Origin: Arthrobacter sp. PvP023
Lineage (GTDB): Bacteria; Actinomycetota; Actinomycetes; Actinomycetales; Micrococcaceae
Length of the DNA stretch: 64,000 nucleotides
NCBI RefSeq assembly: GCF_017832975.1
Contig: NZ_JAFIBI010000001.1
Location: 3,782,001 to 3,846,000, forward strand
Reading direction: 5' to 3'
The notes beneath the pieces were generated by a model. It saw only the letters and a program-made list of their open reading frames with translations. It was not told the origin of the DNA and made no database searches. Positions 8,046-17,080 of the stretch are shown piece by piece. The translations under genes and the position numbers were made by a program. How positions within the stretch are numbered: the stretch's first letter is position 1; every line of letters starts with the position of its first letter.

Positions 8046-8566
8046 TGGCTCCTCTATATCCTTTCGCCGGCACCAGCCCGGACGTCCACCCTTCCGTTTT
8101 CGTCGCACCCAGCGCATCAGTGATCGGCAACGCCACCCTCGCCGAGGACGCCAGCGCGTTCTACGGCGTCTCGGTGCGCGCGGACACGGCCGCCATCACC
8201 GTGGGCGCGGGCAGCAACCTGCAGGACAACGTGGTGCTGCATGCCGACCCGGGATTCCCCTGCAGTGTCGGCGCCCGCGTCAGCGTAGGGCACAGCGCCG
8301 TCGTGCACGGCTGCACCGTTGAGGACGACTGCCTCATCGGCATGAGCGCAACCATTCTGAACGGTGCGGTGATCGGCGCCGGCTCGCTGGTGGCGGCCGG
8401 CGCCGTGGTGCTCGAAGGAACCGTCATCCCGCCTCGCTCCCTGGTGGCCGGCGTTCCGGCCAAAGTCCGGCGTGAGCTCACCGACGAGGAGTTCGACGGC
8501 GTGAAGCGCAACGCCGCGCACTACCGCGAACTCGCGCAGGCGCACCGGGAGCTCCACGCCGGCTAG
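8045..8566 (+). CDS. Gamma-carbonic-anhydrase-like protein (left-handed beta-helix)
   Basis: A 173-residue hexapeptide-repeat protein of the gamma-carbonic anhydrase/PaaY/YrdA family. Repeated turns run from about residue 18 to 140 (LQDNVVLHADPG, VSVGHSAVVHGCTVEDDCLI, ILNGAVIGAGSLVAAGAVVL). The three metal-ligand histidines can be placed in VVLHAD, VGHSAV and VVHGC. A C-terminal helix follows. Whether it hydrates CO2 or acts on acyl-CoA is not decidable from sequence. It overlaps the convergent oxidase gene by 4 bases. Confidence 0.85.
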   Translation: MAPLYPFAGTSPDVHPSVFVAPSASVIGNATLAEDASAFYGVSVRADTAAITVGAGSNLQDNVVLHADPGFPCSVGARVSVGHSAVVHGCTVEDDCLIGMSATILNGAVIGAGSLVAAGAVVLEGTVIPPRSLVAGVPAKVRRELTDEEFDGVKRNAAHYRELAQAHRELHAG

Positions 8567-10293
8567 TCCAGGCTGATCGGCCCCATCGCGTCCAGCAGCT
8601 CCCCCGGCCCCGGGTTCCCGGCCGCTGACCGGCCGCCGAGGTGGTTCACGACGCCCCACACCGCGTTGAGGCCCGTGGTGACGGCGCCTTCGGCCCAGCC
8701 GGCAGTGAAGGAAACGTCGTCGCCTGCCAGGAAGATTCCGCGCTGGGACTCCGGGAGCCTGTCCTGCTTGAAGTGGGTGAACAGCCGCTGCTGGTACCGG
8801 TAATGCCCGGGCAGGTTTGCCTTGAAAGCGCCCATGAAGTTGGGGTCCGCCTCCCAGGAGACCGTGATGGGCTGGCCGATGATGTGGCCGGCGATGTCCA
8901 CGCCCGGGTAGATCTGTTCCAGGGAGTGAAGCATGAGCTCCACCCGCTGGTCCGCGTCCAGCGCGAGCCACTTCAGGGCGTCGTCGTTCCAGGTGTAGGA
9001 GAGCAGGATCACGGCGGGCTTGTCCGGCCCGTTATCCAGCAGGTAGGTGGCACGGTTCAGCCGGTCCGTCAGGGTCATGGACAGGACGTCGCGGCCGGTG
9101 TCCGGGTCGATGTCCTTCCAGAACGGGCGGTCCACCATCACGAACGTCTTGGAGGACTGCATGTAGTGCGAACGTTCGATCGCCGTCCACAGCTCCGCCG
9201 GGAACAACGCCTCCTCGGTGTGGATCCGGGTGGACAACAGCCAGGACTGGCACGTGGTGACGACGGCCGCGTAGCTCGCTTCCCTGCCCCAGCGTTCGCG
9301 GAGGCGGAGATCGCCGTTGGCGTCCCGGCTGATCCGGTCCACGGCACCGCGCGGTGAGCCTGAATGCAGGGACGCCAGTGACGTCCCGTCCGGCCAGTGG
9401 GCCATGCCCGACGGCGTGTGCTGCCACAGTGCCTCGGGGAGCCGCTGCGCTCCCCCGGCAATGAGGCGGTGCTGGTCATCGGCGTCCGTATATACGACGC
9501 GCAGGATTTCGAGGATGGAGTTGGGGAAGTCGGTGTCCCAGCCGCCGGTGCCGAATCCCACCTGCCCGAACGCCTCGCGGTGCGCGAAGCCCGCTTCCTT
9601 AAAGGACTCACTGGCCGCGATGAAGCCGTAGAACGTCTGTTCGTCCATCAGGGGCAGGAGCTCGTTCCAGATCTCCTTGATCCTGGCTGTGTCCCGTGCC
9701 CGGATGGCCTCCTGCATCTCAGTGAACATGGCGCCGTCGTTCACTGCGGCCTTCCAGGCGTCGGCCACTTCACGGAAGAACGGCGGCAGGTCCGCCGGCG
9801 TGCTCGCGTAGTGCTTCTGTCCGGCCAGTTCGATGACGGTGCTGGAGGTGGCCGCGGCCAGCGGGTTCGGGAACTCCTGGGTCTGCAGGCCCAGCAGGTC
9901 CACGTAGTGGTAGAACGCCTTGCCGGACACCGGGAACCGCATGCCGCCGAGGTCAGCCACCACGCCGGGGGCTGACGGGAAGCTGGCAGTCCGTAGCCGG
10001 CCGCCGATCTGGTCCGCTTCGTAGATGACCGGGCGGAGGCCCAGCTTCATCAGTTCGTAAGCCGTGACCAGGCCTGACAGGCCCGCGCCGACCACTGCCA
10101 CTTCGGTTCCGTACAGCTCGGGCGGGACGGAGCCGAGGCCGTCCGGGTGGGCCAGGTAGTGGTCATAGCTGAAGGGGAAGTCCGGGTTCAGCATCGTGAT
10201 GGGGGCGTCGGCTGCCCGCGCCGCTGCGGAGGCAGCTTCCGGGCCCGGGGCCGCAGCGGGATCGTTGGCCGGCAGTTCGGTGGCGATGGTCAT
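8563..10293 (-). CDS. Flavin L-amino acid 2-monooxygenase, DavB (lysine 2-monooxygenase)-like
   Basis: A 576-residue FAD enzyme of the flavin amine oxidase family. The Rossmann motif is VAVVGAGLSGLVTAYELM (residues about 68-85) followed by YEADQIGGRLR, then LGGMRFPVSGKAFYHYVD, FGQVGFGTGGWDTDFPNS, SHYMQSSKTFVMVDRPFW and the C-terminal flavin segment GIFLAGDDVSFTAGWAEGAV. These blocks agree closely with Pseudomonas lysine 2-monooxygenase as I remember it, which converts lysine to 5-aminovaleramide, CO2 and water. It overlaps the upstream cationic amino acid permease by ATGA, and a DavA-like amidase lies 4 kb away. Tryptophan or arginine monooxygenase are alternatives. Confidence 0.8.
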   Translation of the reverse strand: MTIATELPANDPAAAPGPEAASAAARAADAPITMLNPDFPFSYDHYLAHPDGLGSVPPELYGTEVAVVGAGLSGLVTAYELMKLGLRPVIYEADQIGGRLRTASFPSAPGVVADLGGMRFPVSGKAFYHYVDLLGLQTQEFPNPLAAATSSTVIELAGQKHYASTPADLPPFFREVADAWKAAVNDGAMFTEMQEAIRARDTARIKEIWNELLPLMDEQTFYGFIAASESFKEAGFAHREAFGQVGFGTGGWDTDFPNSILEILRVVYTDADDQHRLIAGGAQRLPEALWQHTPSGMAHWPDGTSLASLHSGSPRGAVDRISRDANGDLRLRERWGREASYAAVVTTCQSWLLSTRIHTEEALFPAELWTAIERSHYMQSSKTFVMVDRPFWKDIDPDTGRDVLSMTLTDRLNRATYLLDNGPDKPAVILLSYTWNDDALKWLALDADQRVELMLHSLEQIYPGVDIAGHIIGQPITVSWEADPNFMGAFKANLPGHYRYQQRLFTHFKQDRLPESQRGIFLAGDDVSFTAGWAEGAVTTGLNAVWGVVNHLGGRSAAGNPGPGELLDAMGPISLD

Positions 10294-11828
10294 GAAAGGT
10301 CTGCCTTCGTCGGTTCGGGGGTGGACAGGGTTGAAGCTTGGGGCCCGCTCAGTTCACGGTATTCCTCGTGGCCCAGCGCCGCCACCCTGGAGTTCCTCCG
10401 GCCGTAGCCGAAGTAGGCGGCCAGGCCCACCAGCATCCAGATGCCGAACACCGCCCAGGTGTCGGCGCCGAGGTTGGCCATCAGGTAGGCGCACATGAGG
10501 GCACCGAGGATGGGCGTCAGCGGGAACAGCGGCACGCGGAAGGTGCGCTTGAGTTCGGGCCGGTTGCGGCGCAGGTAGATGACGGCGACGTTGACCAGGG
10601 CGAAGGCGAACAGCGTTCCGATGCTGGTGGCGTCCGCGAGGTCGCCAAGCGGCACGAGCCCGGCGGTGAGGGCCACGAGGACGCCCACGATCACGGTCCC
10701 GGCCACCGGCGTGCCCGTGCGGGACGAAACTCGTCCAAAGATCCTGGGGATGAGGCCGTCGCGGGCCATGGAGAGCAGGATGCGGGTCTGGCCGTAGAGG
10801 ACGGTCAGGACGATGCTGGCGATGGCCAGGACGGCGCCGACGGCGAAGACCAGTGCGATCCAGGGCTGCCCGGTGGTTTCCTCGAGGATCTTGACCAGGG
10901 CCGCCTCGGTGCCGTCGAACCACCCCCAGGGACGGGCGCCGATGGCGGCGACAGCCACGAGGACGTAGATGGTGGTGACGATGACCATGGAGAGCATAAT
11001 GGCGCGCGGCAGGTCCCGCTTGGGGTTGCGGGCTTCCTCACCGGCGGTGGAGGCGGCGTCGAAGCCGATGTAGGAAAAGAAGACTGTGGAGGCGGCGGCG
11101 GAGACACCGGCGGCGCCCATCGGCAGGAGCGGTTCGAAGTTGCCTGCGTTGAAGGCCGTGAAAGCCACGGCGCAGAAGAAGAGGAGGATTGCCACCTTGA
11201 CCACCACGATCGCGGTGTTGATCCAGGCGCTTTCCCGGGCGCCGCGGACCAGCAGGATGGTGGCCAGGACCACGATGACCATGGCCGGAATGTTCATGAC
11301 GCCGCCGTCGCCGGGCGGCTGCGAAACGGCGTCCGGAAGGACCTGGCCGAACACGGCCAGGGTTTCGTTCACGTACTGGCCGGCACCGACGGCCACAGCG
11401 GCCACCGACACCGCATACTCCAGCACCAGGCACCAGCCGCAGATCCAGGCCATGCCTTCGCCCATGGTGGCGTAGGTGTAGGAGTAGCTGGATCCTGCCA
11501 CCGGGACCAGGCCGGCCATCTCGGCGTAGGAGACGGCGGAGAGCAGGGCAGCCAGGCCGGCGATGGCGAACGAAATCCAGATGGCCGGACCGGCCAACGG
11601 CACCGATTCACCGAGGATGACCAGGATGCCGGTTCCCAGCGTGGCGCCCACGCTGATCATGGTCAGCTGCAGGACTCCGAAGCTGCGGACCAGCTTGGTC
11701 CCGCCGTGGCCGTTTTCAGCCTCGCTGACCATCTGGCCGATCGGCTTGCGGCGCAGCAATTGCGCGGCAAGGCCCGGACGGCGGGCAGCGGCCGGCGGCC
11801 GGCCGGTGAGTGTAGGCACAGTCATCAT
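10290..11828 (-). CDS. APC-superfamily cationic amino acid permease
   Basis: A 512-residue transporter with about 12-14 membrane spans, of the CAT branch of the APC superfamily. The N-terminus LLRRKPIGQMVSEAENG and the spans GATLGTGILVILGE and YAEMAGLVPVAGSSYSYTYA are typical of CAT carriers for lysine, arginine or ornithine. The start is the first of two adjacent ATG codons (11828, 11825) rather than an open extension to 11906. It is translationally coupled to the DavB-like oxidase, which supports uptake of the oxidase substrate. Divergent from alr. Confidence 0.85.
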   Translation of the reverse strand: MMTVPTLTGRPPAAARRPGLAAQLLRRKPIGQMVSEAENGHGGTKLVRSFGVLQLTMISVGATLGTGILVILGESVPLAGPAIWISFAIAGLAALLSAVSYAEMAGLVPVAGSSYSYTYATMGEGMAWICGWCLVLEYAVSVAAVAVGAGQYVNETLAVFGQVLPDAVSQPPGDGGVMNIPAMVIVVLATILLVRGARESAWINTAIVVVKVAILLFFCAVAFTAFNAGNFEPLLPMGAAGVSAAASTVFFSYIGFDAASTAGEEARNPKRDLPRAIMLSMVIVTTIYVLVAVAAIGARPWGWFDGTEAALVKILEETTGQPWIALVFAVGAVLAIASIVLTVLYGQTRILLSMARDGLIPRIFGRVSSRTGTPVAGTVIVGVLVALTAGLVPLGDLADATSIGTLFAFALVNVAVIYLRRNRPELKRTFRVPLFPLTPILGALMCAYLMANLGADTWAVFGIWMLVGLAAYFGYGRRNSRVAALGHEEYRELSGPQASTLSTPEPTKADLS

Positions 11829-11880
11829 TGACGTCCGTTCGTGAGTAGTTATCGGCTTTCCCCTGGACCAGCTTAGGTTT

Positions 11881-11928
11881 GTGAGCCACCTCTCACCGTT
11901 GTGCAAAATGCCCTATAGTGTTCTGGCA
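11881..11928 (+). promoter_or_regulatory. alr promoter region with GTGAG/CTCAC repeat
   Basis: TATAGT (11914-11919) lies eight bases before the alr ATG, again fitting a leaderless transcript. GTGAG-ccacct-CTCAC at 11881-11896 is an inverted repeat in the region shared with the divergent permease gene and could be an operator, perhaps for the PucR regulator encoded after alr. Confidence 0.4.
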
Positions 11929-13136
11929 TGAGACTTAATGCACACGTGGAGAGCGCTCAGAACGCGGCTCTCACCGGGCAGGTCAGCGTTGACCTCTCGG
12001 CCATTTCGGACAATATCCGCACCCTCCGCCAGCGGTCTGCGGCCCCCCATTTCATGGCCGTGGTGAAGGGGAACGCCTACGGCCACGGACTCGTTGACGT
12101 CGCCCGGACGGCGCTCTCCGCCGGTGCCGACTGGCTGGGAACGGCCCAGCTGCACGAGGCCATCGCCCTGCGCCGGGCCGGCATTACCGCCCCGGTGTTG
12201 TCCTGGTTGTACCTCGCGGCGGCCTCGAGCGAGACGATCCGCGAAGCGCTGGAGTACGACGTCGATGTCTCGCTGGGCAGCGTCGCCCAGCTCGACGTTG
12301 TGGCCGGCATCGCGCGCCGCCTGGGCCGTCCCGCCGTCGTCCATCTTGAACTCGACACGGGCCTCAGCCGCGGCGGAGCGCGGACGGAGGACTGGGCAGA
12401 GCTGGTGGCCGCTGCGCGGGCGGCGGAGCGTGACGGCACACTCTCGGTGCGGGGTGTCTGGACCCACCTGGCCTGGGCCGATGTTCCCGCGCACCCGGCA
12501 AACCTGGCCGCAGTGGACGCTTTCGAAGAAGCCGTCCTCGCGGCCAGGACGGCAGGGCTGAAGCCGGTGCTGCGGCACGTCTCGAGTTCGGCCAACATCC
12601 TGGACCGGCCCGAATTCGCGTTCGACATGGTGCGGGCCGGCCTGGCGTTCTACGGGCTCGCTCCGGCGGACCACCTGGCCCCGGCCGACTTCGGCCTGCG
12701 CCCCGCCCTGACCGTGACGGCGCCGGTGGTCCTGGTCAAGAAAGTGCCCGCCGGGACTGGCGTGAGCTATGAACACCAGGCCATCACGCACGAGCCGCGG
12801 TACCTGGGGCTGATCCCGCTGGGCTACGCGGACGGCATCCCGAAGGGCATTTCAGGCCGCAGCCTCATCCTCCTGGGCGGGCGCCGGGTTCCGGTGATCG
12901 GCAAGGTCTGCATGGACCAGTTCATGGTGGACCTGGGCCCGGATGCCAACGGCGTGGCCGTTGGTGACACAGCCGTGCTATTTGGCGATCCGCGCACCGG
13001 GGCGGCGAGCGCCGATGACTGGGGCGCAGCGATCGGCAGCCACGGTGACGAGATCATCAACCGGATCGCCCCGCGCCTGCCCCGGGCCTACGAGTGCCCG
13101 GACTACCAGGAAGCCGGTGCTCCCGTTGGCGCCTGA
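11928..13136 (+). CDS. alr: Alanine racemase-family enzyme
   Basis: A 402-residue PLP-dependent fold-III racemase. The PLP lysine motif is AVVKGNAYGHG (Lys47; usual form AVVKANAYGHG), and the second-base tyrosine is in GTGVSYEHQAI, followed by PLGYADGIPK and VIGKVCMDQFMVDLG, all classic Alr segments. It interconverts L- and D-alanine for peptidoglycan, but here it sits inside an amino acid catabolic locus rather than beside tsaE/nnr-type genes, so a catabolic or broad-specificity racemase (for example D-lysine or D-alanine use) is possible. It overlaps the next gene by 20 bases. Confidence 0.88.
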   Translation: MRLNAHVESAQNAALTGQVSVDLSAISDNIRTLRQRSAAPHFMAVVKGNAYGHGLVDVARTALSAGADWLGTAQLHEAIALRRAGITAPVLSWLYLAAASSETIREALEYDVDVSLGSVAQLDVVAGIARRLGRPAVVHLELDTGLSRGGARTEDWAELVAAARAAERDGTLSVRGVWTHLAWADVPAHPANLAAVDAFEEAVLAARTAGLKPVLRHVSSSANILDRPEFAFDMVRAGLAFYGLAPADHLAPADFGLRPALTVTAPVVLVKKVPAGTGVSYEHQAITHEPRYLGLIPLGYADGIPKGISGRSLILLGGRRVPVIGKVCMDQFMVDLGPDANGVAVGDTAVLFGDPRTGAASADDWGAAIGSHGDEIINRIAPRLPRAYECPDYQEAGAPVGA

Positions 13137-14757
13137 GGCCACCGCCGAGCGGCTCGGCTTCGTCACGCTGGAGCAGTTCCTGCACAAGCTGCCGGCGGAG
13201 CTGAAGATACTCCACGACGGCGGCAACGGTGCCGGGATGCTCCGCTGGGTGGAGCCCAGCGAACTGGAGGACCCCACGCCCTACCTGCTCGACGGCGAGT
13301 TCATCCTCACCGCCGGGCTGCCCTTCCTCGGTGACGGCGGCAGCGAGGCGAAGGTGGATGCCTACGTCCAGCGGCTGGTTGGCGCCGGGGTGGGGGCCCT
13401 GGGGTTCGGGCTGGAACCCTACTTCGATGCCGTACCCCAGACCGTTGTAGCGGCCTGCCGGCGCCACAACCTGACCCTCGTGGAGTTTCCCAAAACTGTT
13501 CCGTTCGCCGCCATCGGGCTGGAATTCTCGCAGCTGCTGGAGTCGGATAACGCCAGGGTGTTCCGGCAGCTCGCGGACACCAACCGGCAGCTGATGCGGG
13601 CGGTCCTCTCGGCCAGGCCGGAACACGAACTGCTGGCGGCGCTGGTGCAGCGGGTGCCGGTCTGGGCGCTGCTCGTCGGAGCCGACGGCCGCATCCGCGC
13701 CCGGTCCGCGGGCGGCAACGGCGGGGGCGCCGCCGTCGAACTTTCCACCCTGCAGCCGCTGCTGAAAAGGCTGCTGGCCGGCAGCGGGCCCCGCGTGGAA
13801 ATGGAGCAGCTCGAGGAACCGGGGTCCGCCGTGGTGTTCGGCCATCCGCTCCGCAGCACCCGGGACGCCAATCTCGGCGCCCTGGTCCTGGGCTCCAACG
13901 GTCCGCTCACCCCGGCGCAGAACAGCGTGGTGTCCTCCGTCGTGGGGCTGCTGGAACTGCTCGTGCGGCAGCGGACCAGCGGCTCGCTCGCACCAAGCCA
14001 GCTTGCGACGGCGCTGCTGCTGCACCCGGACAGCGTCGCCTCAGGCGGCACAAAGCACGTCAACGGCCTCAAAGACCTCCTGGCGCAGAGCATGTCCTCC
14101 ACGCGCTCGGCACCGCTCCGGGTGGTCCAGGGCGTGAAGGCGGAAGCCGGCGGCCCGGCGGGCGAAAGCCCTGTGCGGGAACTGCTGCAGTGGCGCCGGA
14201 TGTTCGACACCAAACTCGTCGAGATCACCGACTATGGTTTCGCTGCCATCACCCGCCTCAAGGTGGACGAGGCCTTGCTCGCCGAAACGGAGGCGCTCGG
14301 CTGGCGCCTGGTGATCGGCGATGCCACGGAGTTCCACGGGCTGTCCTCTGCGTACCGTCGGGTCACCTCCCTGCGGGCGCGGGTTCAAGCAACCGGCCGG
14401 AGCGCCCGCGTGGACGAGGTGACCTGGTCCGTGGCCGGACTGCTCGGCCGCGAAGCCGGGACCATGCTTGCGGCCCGGCTGCTGGAACCGGTCCTCAGCC
14501 AGGAGGATCCCGAGCGGCGGGCCGGACAGCTGGCGGTGCTGCGGACATGGCTGGGCGAAAACGGGAGCTGGGACGCCACGGCCAAAGCCATGGGCCTGCA
14601 CCGCAACAGCGTCCGCCGCCAGATCAACGCCCTCGCCGAGCTATTGGACACCGACCTCAACCAGGCCCAGGTACGGGCGGAACTCTGGTTCGCCCTTCAG
14701 TACGTGGACGAATCTCCGGCCCCGGCCTCCGGAACACCCGATTCCCAGTCGCGGTAG
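13117..14757 (+). CDS. PucR-family transcriptional regulator
   Basis: A 546-residue regulator. The N-terminal PucR domain (about residues 8-130) includes LLDGEFILTAGLPF and ALGFGLEPYFD; a middle domain follows; the C-terminus (about 470-530) is a PucR/CdaR-type helix-turn-helix, LAVLRTWLGENGSW then GLHRNSVRRQINAL. GTG 13117 is chosen for AGGAAG just upstream; it overlaps the alr end, and an earlier open frame only shadows alr. Such regulators control nitrogen or amino acid catabolism. The surrounding permease, oxidase and amidase genes are its likely targets. Confidence 0.83.
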   Translation: MLPLAPEATAERLGFVTLEQFLHKLPAELKILHDGGNGAGMLRWVEPSELEDPTPYLLDGEFILTAGLPFLGDGGSEAKVDAYVQRLVGAGVGALGFGLEPYFDAVPQTVVAACRRHNLTLVEFPKTVPFAAIGLEFSQLLESDNARVFRQLADTNRQLMRAVLSARPEHELLAALVQRVPVWALLVGADGRIRARSAGGNGGGAAVELSTLQPLLKRLLAGSGPRVEMEQLEEPGSAVVFGHPLRSTRDANLGALVLGSNGPLTPAQNSVVSSVVGLLELLVRQRTSGSLAPSQLATALLLHPDSVASGGTKHVNGLKDLLAQSMSSTRSAPLRVVQGVKAEAGGPAGESPVRELLQWRRMFDTKLVEITDYGFAAITRLKVDEALLAETEALGWRLVIGDATEFHGLSSAYRRVTSLRARVQATGRSARVDEVTWSVAGLLGREAGTMLAARLLEPVLSQEDPERRAGQLAVLRTWLGENGSWDATAKAMGLHRNSVRRQINALAELLDTDLNQAQVRAELWFALQYVDESPAPASGTPDSQSR

Positions 14758-15533
14758 AGATCCGGCCGGCGCTCCCGGAGGTACGGCACTACCTGCCGCG
14801 CGTTGCGGGCGCTTGCTGCGGACACCTCCGCGAAAAGCAGCTCCGGTGCCGGACCGGCCGCGGCCAGCAGGGAGCCGTCGGGACCGGCGATGACACTCCC
14901 GCCCAGGAACTCGCAGCCATCCTCCTCCCCTGCATGGTTTGCGTAGGCCACGGTCAGCTGGCTCTCCAGCGCCCGGGCCCGCAGCAGGATCTGCGGAACG
15001 GAATCAAACCCCTGGGCCAGCGCCGTGGGAACCAGCAGCAATTCGGCGCCACGGGTCGCGGCGGCACGCACCGCTTCGGGGAATTCGACGTCGTAACAGA
15101 TCACCATGGACGTCTTGATCCCGTGGAAATCCACGACGGCGGGAGGTTCGGACGCGGGGCTGAACGCCTTGCGCTCCTCCGCACCGAACAAGTGCACCTT
15201 GGCGTAGTTCAGCAGTTCAGCGCCGTCATGGTCCACCAGGGTGGCAGTGATCTGCCACCGCCCGTCTGCGGTGACGGCGGGCAGGCTGTAGACCAGCGCG
15301 ATCCCGTTCCGCCGGGCGATGTCTGCCAGCTTCCGGCGAATCGACGGAAGCCGGGCCGGGTCCAGCCCGTCCCGGACCCGGAGGGGCGCATAACCCACCG
15401 GGAACAGTTCCGGAGTGAGCAGCACCCGGGCGCCGGCGGCGGCCGCCGTCCGGGCGGCGTTATCCACCGCACCGCAGTTGGCTTCCACATCAAGTACGGC
15501 GGCGTTCGCCTGCAGGAGTGCCAGCAGCACCAT
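14697..15533 (-). CDS. Nitrilase-superfamily amidase, DavA-like
   Basis: A 278-residue carbon-nitrogen hydrolase with the full Glu-Lys-Cys triad: Glu in LLTPELFPVGY, Lys in LNYAKVHLFG and Cys in MVICYDVEFPE. The segment KVHLFGAEERKAFSP and the overall length resemble 5-aminovaleramide amidase (DavA), the step after lysine 2-monooxygenase. It would hydrolyse the amide product of the DavB-like enzyme. ATG 15533 follows AGAGGTGG; GTG 15539 is the alternative. It is convergent with, and overlaps, the PucR gene by 61 bases. Confidence 0.82.
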   Translation of the reverse strand: MVLLALLQANAAVLDVEANCGAVDNAARTAAAAGARVLLTPELFPVGYAPLRVRDGLDPARLPSIRRKLADIARRNGIALVYSLPAVTADGRWQITATLVDHDGAELLNYAKVHLFGAEERKAFSPASEPPAVVDFHGIKTSMVICYDVEFPEAVRAAATRGAELLLVPTALAQGFDSVPQILLRARALESQLTVAYANHAGEEDGCEFLGGSVIAGPDGSLLAAAGPAPELLFAEVSAASARNARQVVPYLRERRPDLYRDWESGVPEAGAGDSSTY

Positions 15534-15708
15534 TACCACCTCTATAGTCTCCGGGGCGGCCGCGAAACGTGCGGACCACCCTGCCTTGCAGCCTCTTCCT
15601 ACCAGCGTAGCCAGGGTGCAGACTGTGCCCTAGGTGCATTTCCACCTGGCGACCGGGGCCCGCGGTGCGGATCGTCCGCGGCTGCAGCCAGGGCACCACG
15701 ACTGCGCC

Positions 15709-15731
15709 TTGCGTTAACTTCTTGACTACAA
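15709..15731 (+). promoter_or_regulatory. ROK operator candidate upstream of the ROK gene
   Basis: TTGCGTTAActtCTTGACTACAA matches 19 of 23 positions of a second copy upstream of the sugar ABC operon (16970-16992). The core GTTAA-N4-TTGAC is an imperfect dyad and includes a TTGACT -35-like box, so binding would block transcription. Confidence 0.55.
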
Positions 15732-15758
15732 CGGTGCAGATGGTGCACGCTTCATTGC

Positions 15759-16949
15759 ATGCCCTCAACACCGCGCTCAACGAGGAGCCGAACCAAAAAC
15801 CCCGGGTCACAGTCCGCATTGAGGCACCTGAACCAGCAACGGATCATCGAGTGCCTGCTGAACGGTCCGTCAACCCAGGCTGAACTCGCCCGGCAGACCG
15901 GCCTGTCCACGGCCACGGTCTCCAACATCGTCAAAATCATGCAGGACGCCGGGCTGGCGTCCACGGAACCGATCACCAGTTCCGGCCGTCGGGCACTGAA
16001 TGTCCGCCTCAACAGCAACGGTGCAGTTGCCGTTGGCATCGACTTCGGCCGCCGGCACCTTAGGGTGGTCCTGGCGACGCTGAGCTACCACATCATCGCC
16101 GAGGAATCGGTGCTGCTGCCGCTGGGCCACCACGCCGACGAAGGCATCCGGGCCGCCGTGGAACTCCTTGCCAAACTGCTGGACGAGAGCGGCGTGGAAC
16201 GCAGCGCCGTGGTGGGCGCCGGCGTCGGAATCCCCGGCCCGATCGACCGCCGGACGGGCACCGTGGCGCAAGGCGCCATCCTCCCCGAGTGGGTGGGCAT
16301 CAACATCCTGCAGCACCTCGAAGACACCCTGAATTTCCCCGTGTTTGTTGACAACGACGCCAATCTCGGCGCCCTGTCCGAGGTCACGTGGGGCCCCCAC
16401 AGCGGCATCAGCAACCTGATGTTCCTGAAGATCGGCTCGGGCATTGGTGCCGGGCTGATCCTCAACGGCGCCCCGTACTACGGCAACGTGGGCATCACCG
16501 GCGAAATCGGCCATGCCACCATCCATGAACACGGCCTCATCTGCCGCTGTGGAAACCGGGGGTGCCTGGAAACCATCGCCTCCACCACCACCATGATCGA
16601 GCTCCTGGGCCGCGGCGAGGAGAAGCCCCTCAGCGCCGAGGACATCGTCCGCAAGGCGCTGGAACGGGACTCCGCAACGCTCCGGGTCATAGACGACGCA
16701 GGGCTGGCTGTGGGCCGCGCACTGGGCAACGTGGCCAACCTCATCAATCCGGAAGTAATTGTGGTGGGCGGTCCGCTGGCCGGCCTGGGAGACCTGCTCC
16801 TGGACCCGATCAGGCGGGGCCTGATCCGGCACGCAGTGCCCGTCATCGGCGAGACCACCACGCTCACCATGTCCTCGCTCGGGGACCGGGCCGAGGCGCT
16901 CGGTGCGGCTGCCCTGGTTTTCCAGCACGCGGGAATCCGGCGCTCCTGA
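15759..16949 (+). CDS. ROK-family transcriptional repressor of the sugar ABC operon
   Basis: A 396-residue ROK protein. An N-terminal winged helix (about residues 27-75, QAELARQTGLSTATVSNIVK) is joined to a sugar-kinase-like domain starting GIDFGRRHLRVV. The zinc site CRCGNRGCLE (about 262-272) is complete, as are GAGVGIPGPID and DNDANLGALSE. Proteins of this type release DNA when the transported sugar or its phosphate binds. It sits just upstream of, and codirectional with, mmsA-mmsB-chvE, and both transcripts carry the same 23-base motif. Confidence 0.88.
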   Translation: MPSTPRSTRSRTKNPGSQSALRHLNQQRIIECLLNGPSTQAELARQTGLSTATVSNIVKIMQDAGLASTEPITSSGRRALNVRLNSNGAVAVGIDFGRRHLRVVLATLSYHIIAEESVLLPLGHHADEGIRAAVELLAKLLDESGVERSAVVGAGVGIPGPIDRRTGTVAQGAILPEWVGINILQHLEDTLNFPVFVDNDANLGALSEVTWGPHSGISNLMFLKIGSGIGAGLILNGAPYYGNVGITGEIGHATIHEHGLICRCGNRGCLETIASTTTMIELLGRGEEKPLSAEDIVRKALERDSATLRVIDDAGLAVGRALGNVANLINPEVIVVGGPLAGLGDLLLDPIRRGLIRHAVPVIGETTTLTMSSLGDRAEALGAAALVFQHAGIRRS

Positions 16950-16969
16950 ATCTATTCGTTATCGGCCCG

Positions 16970-17012
16970 TTGCGTTAAAGACTTGACGACAAGGGCTGTG
17001 ATCCAGTTTACT
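16970..17012 (+). promoter_or_regulatory. Promoter and ROK operator of the sugar ABC operon
   Basis: The second copy of the motif, TTGCGTTAAagaCTTGACGACAA (16970-16992), contains TTGACG (16983-16988), followed after 18 bases by TTTACT (17007-17012). The repressor site therefore overlaps the -35 box, and the mRNA leader is about 60 bases. Confidence 0.55.
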
Positions 17013-17080
17013 TTTTCATCAGACGGCCCTGCGGTTTGCGGGGCGGACAACGAAGTCATGCATTGGAGGCGTAAGGGCAA

